This document shows, piece by piece, positions 60,175 through 64,000 of a stretch of 64,000 nucleotides of DNA. The notes beneath the pieces were generated by a model. The model was not told where the DNA came from, made no database searches, and saw only the letters and a list, made by a program, of their open reading frames with translations. The translations under genes and the position numbers were made by a program. The stretch spans positions 1,798,001 through 1,862,000 of the forward strand of contig NZ_CP022415.1 in NCBI RefSeq assembly GCF_002222635.1, read 5' to 3'. How positions within the stretch are numbered: the first letter of the stretch is position 1; each line of letters opens with the position of its first letter. The DNA is from Pseudosulfitobacter pseudonitzschiae. Its GTDB lineage: Bacteria > Pseudomonadota > Alphaproteobacteria > Rhodobacterales > Rhodobacteraceae.

Positions 60175-61212
60175 ATGACAACGGCCACTTTGACAATCGA
60201 CACGGGCGCTATTGCGCGCAATTGGCAATCGCTTGACGCGCGCACCGAGGTTGAAACCGGTGCCGTGCTTAAGGCCAACGCTTATGGATTGGGCGCACCC
60301 GTGATCGCCCGTGTGCTGGCCCGCGCTGGCTGCCGCAGCTTTTTCGTGGCCACCGCCGACGAAGGGGCCGCATTGCGTGCAGCCCTTGGCCAAGGCCCCG
60401 TAATCTATGTGCTGTCGGGCCATATGAACGGCGACACAGGCGCCATTGGCGAAGCCCGCCTGACACCGGTGCTGAACTCGGTCGACCAGATGCTGCGCCA
60501 TGTCGAGGCCCTGCCCGGTGCACCCTTTGGTTTGCAACTGAACACCGGCATGAACCGGCTGGGCATGCAGGCGTCTGAATGGTCCGCCCTGCGCGACATC
60601 GCCGTGGCCCAACGCCCCGCCCTGATCATGTCGCATCTGGCCTGCTCGGACGAGCCGGACCACGAAATGAACGCCCACCAGCTGCGCCAGTTCCACGAGA
60701 TGACAGACGGCATTGACGCCCCGCGGTCGCTGGCAGCCACTGGTGGCACGCTGATGGGCGAGGATTACCACTTTGATCTGTGCCGCCCCGGTGTGGGTCT
60801 TTATGGCGGCCTGCCTTTTGCCGATGCCGAACCTGTGGTGACCCTTGATGCACCGGTGATTCAGGTGCGTGATGTGGCCGCTGGCGAACCTGTGGGCTAC
60901 AGCAACAGCTGGATAGCACCGCGTGCATCGCGCATCGCCACAGTTTCGGGCGGCTATGCCGACGGGCTGATCCGCGCCTTGGGCAGCGGCAAGACGCAAG
61001 TCTACGCAGGCGACACCGCCCTGCCTGTCGTGGGCCGCGTGTCGATGGATCTGATCACCGTCGATGTCACCGATCTGGACCACGATCCCGACCATCTGCA
61101 ACTGCTTGGCCCCCATCAGGGCGTCGATGATCTGGCCCGCGCCGCAGACACTATCGGTTATGAAATCCTGACCTCGCTGGGCCACCGCTATGCCCGCAGG
61201 TATACCGAGTGA
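60175..61212 (+). CDS. alr: Alanine racemase
   Basis: 345 residues, fold-type III PLP enzyme making D-alanine for peptidoglycan. PLP lysine is in [12 protein letters not shown] (near residue 33); NTGMNRLGM and the C-terminal [16 protein letters not shown] with catalytic region are present. The stop overlaps the GTG start of the ABC permease gene by four bases (GTGA). Confidence 0.95.
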   Translation: MTTATLTIDTGAIARNWQSLDARTEVETGAVLKANAYGLGAPVIARVLARAGCRSFFVATADEGAALRAALGQGPVIYVLSGHMNGDTGAIGEARLTPVLNSVDQMLRHVEALPGAPFGLQLNTGMNRLGMQASEWSALRDIAVAQRPALIMSHLACSDEPDHEMNAHQLRQFHEMTDGIDAPRSLAATGGTLMGEDYHFDLCRPGVGLYGGLPFADAEPVVTLDAPVIQVRDVAAGEPVGYSNSWIAPRASRIATVSGGYADGLIRALGSGKTQVYAGDTALPVVGRVSMDLITVDVTDLDHDPDHLQLLGPHQGVDDLARAADTIGYEILTSLGHRYARRYTE

Positions 61213-61982
61213 AAATTCTGGCCGCCATCGGGGCCACCGTTCTGGGCCTGCTTGGTGCTGTGGGGCGTGTGACGCTTTATGCCCTGCAAACCATCAGCCA
61301 CCTGCTGCGCCCGCCGTTCTACTTTCGTGAACTGGCCATCGCCTTGCTGCACATCGGCTGGCTGTCGCTGCCGGTGGTCGGGCTGACCGCGATCTTTACC
61401 GGTGGCGCGCTGGCCTTGCAGATCTATGCAGGTGGCGCGCGGTTCAACGCCGAGGCCGTGGTGCCGCAGATTGTCGCCATTGGCATGGTGCGCGAGTTGG
61501 GGCCAGTGCTGGTGGGGCTAATGATCGCCGCGCGCGTAACTTCGTCCATCGCAGCCGAAATTGCGACCATGAAGGTGACCGAACAGATCGACGCGCTTGT
61601 CACCCTGTCGACCCATCCGATGAAGTATCTGACAGTGCCGCGGGTGCTGGCCGCGACCCTTGTGGTGCCGCTGCTGGTGGGCGTGGGCGATGTGATCGGC
61701 ATCGCGGGTGGCTGGGCTGTGGCCGCGGGCACATTGGGGTTCAACCCCGCCGCCTATCTGAAAAACACAGTGAATTTCCTTGAACTGCGCGACATCGTGT
61801 CGTCACTGGCCAAAGGTGGCGTGTTCGGCTTTATTGCGGCCTTGATGGGCTGCTATTTCGGCATGAATTCAGGCCGTGGCGCCCAAGGTGTGGGCCGCGC
61901 CACCAAGGGCAGCGTCGAAGCCGCCGCCATCCTGATCCTTGCCGCGAACTTTGTGCTGACGGGGGTGTTTTTCTCGCTATGA
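61209..61982 (+). CDS. MlaE-type lipid ABC transporter permease
   Basis: 257 residues with several helices. MlaE family stretches: [40 protein letters not shown] and [22 protein letters not shown]. It forms, with the ATPase encoded next and an MCE-domain partner, an inner-membrane machine that moves phospholipids between membranes. GTG 61209 is the start, overlapping alr. No MCE (MlaD) gene follows, unlike in the E. coli mla operon. Confidence 0.93.
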   Translation: MKILAAIGATVLGLLGAVGRVTLYALQTISHLLRPPFYFRELAIALLHIGWLSLPVVGLTAIFTGGALALQIYAGGARFNAEAVVPQIVAIGMVRELGPVLVGLMIAARVTSSIAAEIATMKVTEQIDALVTLSTHPMKYLTVPRVLAATLVVPLLVGVGDVIGIAGGWAVAAGTLGFNPAAYLKNTVNFLELRDIVSSLAKGGVFGFIAALMGCYFGMNSGRGAQGVGRATKGSVEAAAILILAANFVLTGVFFSL

Positions 61983-62725
61983 TTACGCTTGAAAACGTCC
62001 ACAAATCCTTTGGCAGCAACCACGTGCTGCGCGGCGTGAACCTGCATGTCCCCAAGGGCACATCGATGGTCATCATCGGTGGCTCTGGCACCGGAAAATC
62101 CATCACGATCAAGGCGGTACTGGGTCTTGTGACGCCTGATCAGGGCACAATCACCGTCGATGGCGTCGACATCACCCGCACCGACCGCGACGCGTTTCTG
62201 GCGCGCTTTGGCATGTTGTTTCAAGGATCGGCGCTGTTCGACAGCCTGCCCGTCTGGCAAAATGTCGCCTTTCGTTTGCTGCGCGGATCGCTCAAACGCC
62301 CCCACGAACAGGCCCGCGCCATCGCCATCGAAAAACTGCGGCGTGTGGGCCTGACCGAGGATGTGGCCGACCGCCTGCCCGCCGAACTGTCGGGGGGCAT
62401 GCAAAAGCGGGTGGGCCTTGCCCGCGCCATCGCCGCCGACCCCGAGATCATCTTTTTCGACGAACCCACCACCGGTCTTGATCCGATCATGGCGGGTGTC
62501 ATCAACGACCTGATCCGCGAGATTGTCACCGAAATGGGCGCGACGGCAGTGACCATCACCCACGACATGACCTCGGTGCGCGCCATCGCCGACAACGTGG
62601 CGATGCTGCACGAGGGTGTGATCAAATGGAGCGGACCTGTGGCCAAGCTGGACACGTCCCAAGACCCCTATGTCGACCAGTTTATCCACGGTCGCGCCAC
62701 AGGGCCCATCGCCGCCGTTCGCTAA
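61979..62725 (+). CDS. MlaF-type lipid ABC transporter ATPase
   Basis: 248 residues. Walker A GGSGTGKSITIKA (near residue 37), Q-loop LFQGSALFDSLP, signature LSGGMQKRVGLARA, Walker B IIFFDEPTTGLD and a switch histidine in ITHDM. It powers the permease encoded just upstream (ATGA overlap). The FQGSALFDS pattern is characteristic of MlaF. Confidence 0.94.
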   Translation: MITLENVHKSFGSNHVLRGVNLHVPKGTSMVIIGGSGTGKSITIKAVLGLVTPDQGTITVDGVDITRTDRDAFLARFGMLFQGSALFDSLPVWQNVAFRLLRGSLKRPHEQARAIAIEKLRRVGLTEDVADRLPAELSGGMQKRVGLARAIAADPEIIFFDEPTTGLDPIMAGVINDLIREIVTEMGATAVTITHDMTSVRAIADNVAMLHEGVIKWSGPVAKLDTSQDPYVDQFIHGRATGPIAAVR

Positions 62726-62863
62726 CCCTTGGATACAAAAGCCTGTTCAGGATGCGACCCTGTGTGCAAGGGCTGCGCCGGAAACGCCCGGCCGGTTCGG
62801 GTCAGCATTGCGATGCAACAGCACTGACTTGACACATTGCGCACCCTGCGCCCAAGTGCACCC

Positions 62864-63367
62864 ATGCTGCGCTGTCTCAACCTTGCCCTGCTGGTCGCCT
62901 ATCCCGTGGCGTGGTTCGCCCCGTTGATGCGCGCGGGACTGTTGCCGCTGTTCGGCCTGTCAGAAATCAGCGTGATGACAGGGCTGCAATCGCTTTGGGC
63001 CTCGGACGTGTTTCTGGCACTGGTGGTCACGGTCTTTGCGCTCTTTGCGCCCTACCTTAAAACCATCGGCCTTGCGCTGCTGCATTGGAATCTGCTCAGC
63101 CCGCGCTGCCTGCCGGCGCTGCATGTGCTGGGCAAACTGGCGATGGCCGAAATCTTTCTGATCGCACTTTACATCACACTGACCAAAGGCATCGGTGTTG
63201 GCCGGATCGAAGTCGCCTGGGGCCTCTATCTGTTCACCGCCTGTATCCTCGCTTCGATTTGGATTGGCCTGCGCACAGAACAAAAGCAGGTAAATTCACG
63301 TATTGCCGCAGAATCGGAAACAATCTCTCAGCCGACCCCGCACCACAGCACGCCTAAAATCCGGTGA
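62864..63367 (+). CDS. PqiA-like membrane protein (half-length)
   Basis: 167 residues with about four hydrophobic segments. The segment CLNLALLVAYPVAWFAPLM and LGLLPLF-type GLLPLFGLSEISVMTG, then VLGKLAMAEIFLIALYI, resemble one PqiA (paraquat-inducible protein A) repeat; E. coli PqiA has two. ATG 62864 has no clear ribosome-binding site, so start is uncertain. It follows the lipid ABC genes by 138 bases; PqiA proteins normally work with MCE proteins in lipid transport, so the neighbourhood is consistent though a partner is missing. Confidence 0.72.
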   Translation: MLRCLNLALLVAYPVAWFAPLMRAGLLPLFGLSEISVMTGLQSLWASDVFLALVVTVFALFAPYLKTIGLALLHWNLLSPRCLPALHVLGKLAMAEIFLIALYITLTKGIGVGRIEVAWGLYLFTACILASIWIGLRTEQKQVNSRIAAESETISQPTPHHSTPKIR

Positions 63368-63455
63368 TAATAATAGGGAACAAAGTTTCCGCTTAGTGGT
63401 TGACCCTCTATCGGCGTATACTTGCCGATGTATCGGTTTTCTGGGGGGAGGACAT

Positions 63456-64000
63456 TTGACAAACTCTTTTAGAACGCTCGCACACCTTATTCGATTCCTG
63501 ATGCAACGGGCTGCGCTGGCCTTTTTCATTCTGACCGCGGTCGGTTTGACGGCGGCAACGGGCATGGCAGCCACCGGTCAGTGGCATTGGTTCGACCTGC
63601 CGTTGTCATGGAATGGTGCCCCCGTACCGCAGGCAGGCATGTACGCCCAGATCGCCCTGACTGTTTTTGCTGTCTGCCTTTGCTTTTTCCTCCCCAGCGC
63701 CTACCGCACCATGCAGCTTGAAAACGCGCATCGCGATTTCTCGGTCAATATGACCGATATCACCCGCGCCTATGCCGCCGTTCACGCCGCTGATCGCGGC
63801 GATGTCTTTCGCTTTTCCACCGAATTCGACGCGGTTCGCGAACGCATCGCCTATCTGCGCGATCACCCTGATCTGGGATCGCTCGAGCCTGCCTTGCTCG
63901 AAGTCGCCGCCCAAATGTCCCACATTTCCAAGGAACTGGCCGAAGTCTATTCGGACGAGCGCGTCGCCCGCGCGCGCAGTTTTCTTGAGCAACGCCAATA
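63456..64000 (+). CDS. Membrane-anchored protein of unknown function (partial at window end)
   Basis: At least 181 residues; the frame is cut at the last base. Two hydrophobic segments (about residues 20-42 and 68-88) are followed by a helical, charged region (LENAHRDFSVNMTDITRAY, FSTEFDAVRERIAYLRDHPD, LEVAAQMSHISKELAEVYSD) that looks like coiled coil. From memory, similar Rhodobacterales proteins are sometimes labelled DNA repair protein, without motif support I can see. The TTG start follows a strong GGAGG; ATG 63501 is the alternative. Confidence 0.75.
   Translation, partial: MTNSFRTLAHLIRFLMQRAALAFFILTAVGLTAATGMAATGQWHWFDLPLSWNGAPVPQAGMYAQIALTVFAVCLCFFLPSAYRTMQLENAHRDFSVNMTDITRAYAAVHAADRGDVFRFSTEFDAVRERIAYLRDHPDLGSLEPALLEVAAQMSHISKELAEVYSDERVARARSFLEQRQ

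Noticed and set aside
63368-63455. GGAAC-N17-GTTG as a second ECF-type promoter before the last gene
   Set aside because: The -10 part departs from CGTT and the distance to the start is only a few tens of bases; too weak to call.

Overview
This 64 kb window looks like an ordinary chromosomal stretch from a marine alphaproteobacterium of the Rhodobacterales (Roseobacter group). The signs are the gene orders (trpGDC-moaC-moeA-lexA, argC-ccmE-ccmF-ccmH), a B12-dependent class II ribonucleotide reductase, a GAAC-N7-GAAC type LexA site, a fused indolepyruvate:ferredoxin oxidoreductase, a TRAP transporter, and GTA-type lysis genes. I would not name a genus with confidence. Coding density is high, most intergenic gaps are short, and I see no prophage, IS element, CRISPR array or rRNA. 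One tRNA, tRNA-Pro(UGG), is present.

Layout. 1-2.4 kb: 3' end of a TRAP transporter (dctP', dctQ, dctM). 2.7-6.4 kb: nrdJ (minus), with a hairpin-rich 3' side and candidate NrdR boxes upstream. 6.9-9.4 kb: a small lipoprotein, tRNA-Pro, a DUF192 protein with a double cold-shock protein, and pdxH. 9.5-14.6 kb: fabI, a LysE exporter, gpt, an aminotransferase and a PpiD/SurA-like foldase. 14.6-23.7 kb: tryptophan genes (trpE, then after two unrelated genes trpGDC) running into moaC-moeA and lexA, whose promoter carries an SOS box. 23.7-24.1 kb: a non-coding stretch with two unexplained repeat families. 24.1-29.0 kb: comEC (minus), gltX and gltA. 29.0-31.3 kb: a pnuC-nadR pyridine salvage pair between gene-free flanks that share a short repeat.

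31.3-39.3 kb (all minus): an enoyl-CoA hydratase/isomerase, ccmH and ccmF, then a GTA-type holin and a GH108 endolysin inserted between ccmF and ccmE, then argC, murI and an acyltransferase. The GTA lysis cassette with a TTAA-N6-TTAA palindrome in its leader is the most interesting locus here. 39.4-44.9 kb: indolepyruvate oxidoreductase with a divergent LysR regulator, a candidate small RNA ending in a strong terminator, and a secreted protein behind an ECF-sigma-like promoter. 45.1-49.5 kb: purL, then a MoxR ATPase and VWA (CoxE-like) pair.

49.7-56.6 kb: a surface-glycan-like locus with three paralogous Glyco_tranf_2_4-type glycosyltransferases, a sulfotransferase-like protein, an FkbM methyltransferase and one uncharacterised family. 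One of the glycosyltransferases is fused to a degenerate sulfotransferase-like domain. 56.6-61.2 kb: pyrC, pyrE, dnaB (with a DnaA box upstream) and alr. 61.2-64.0 kb: an MlaE/MlaF-type lipid ABC transporter without its MCE partner, a half-length PqiA-like membrane protein, and the start of a membrane-anchored coiled-coil protein cut by the window edge.

All assignments come from reading protein motifs and DNA by eye. No database search was possible, so family names reflect motif recognition and paralog-level specificity is less certain than family membership.
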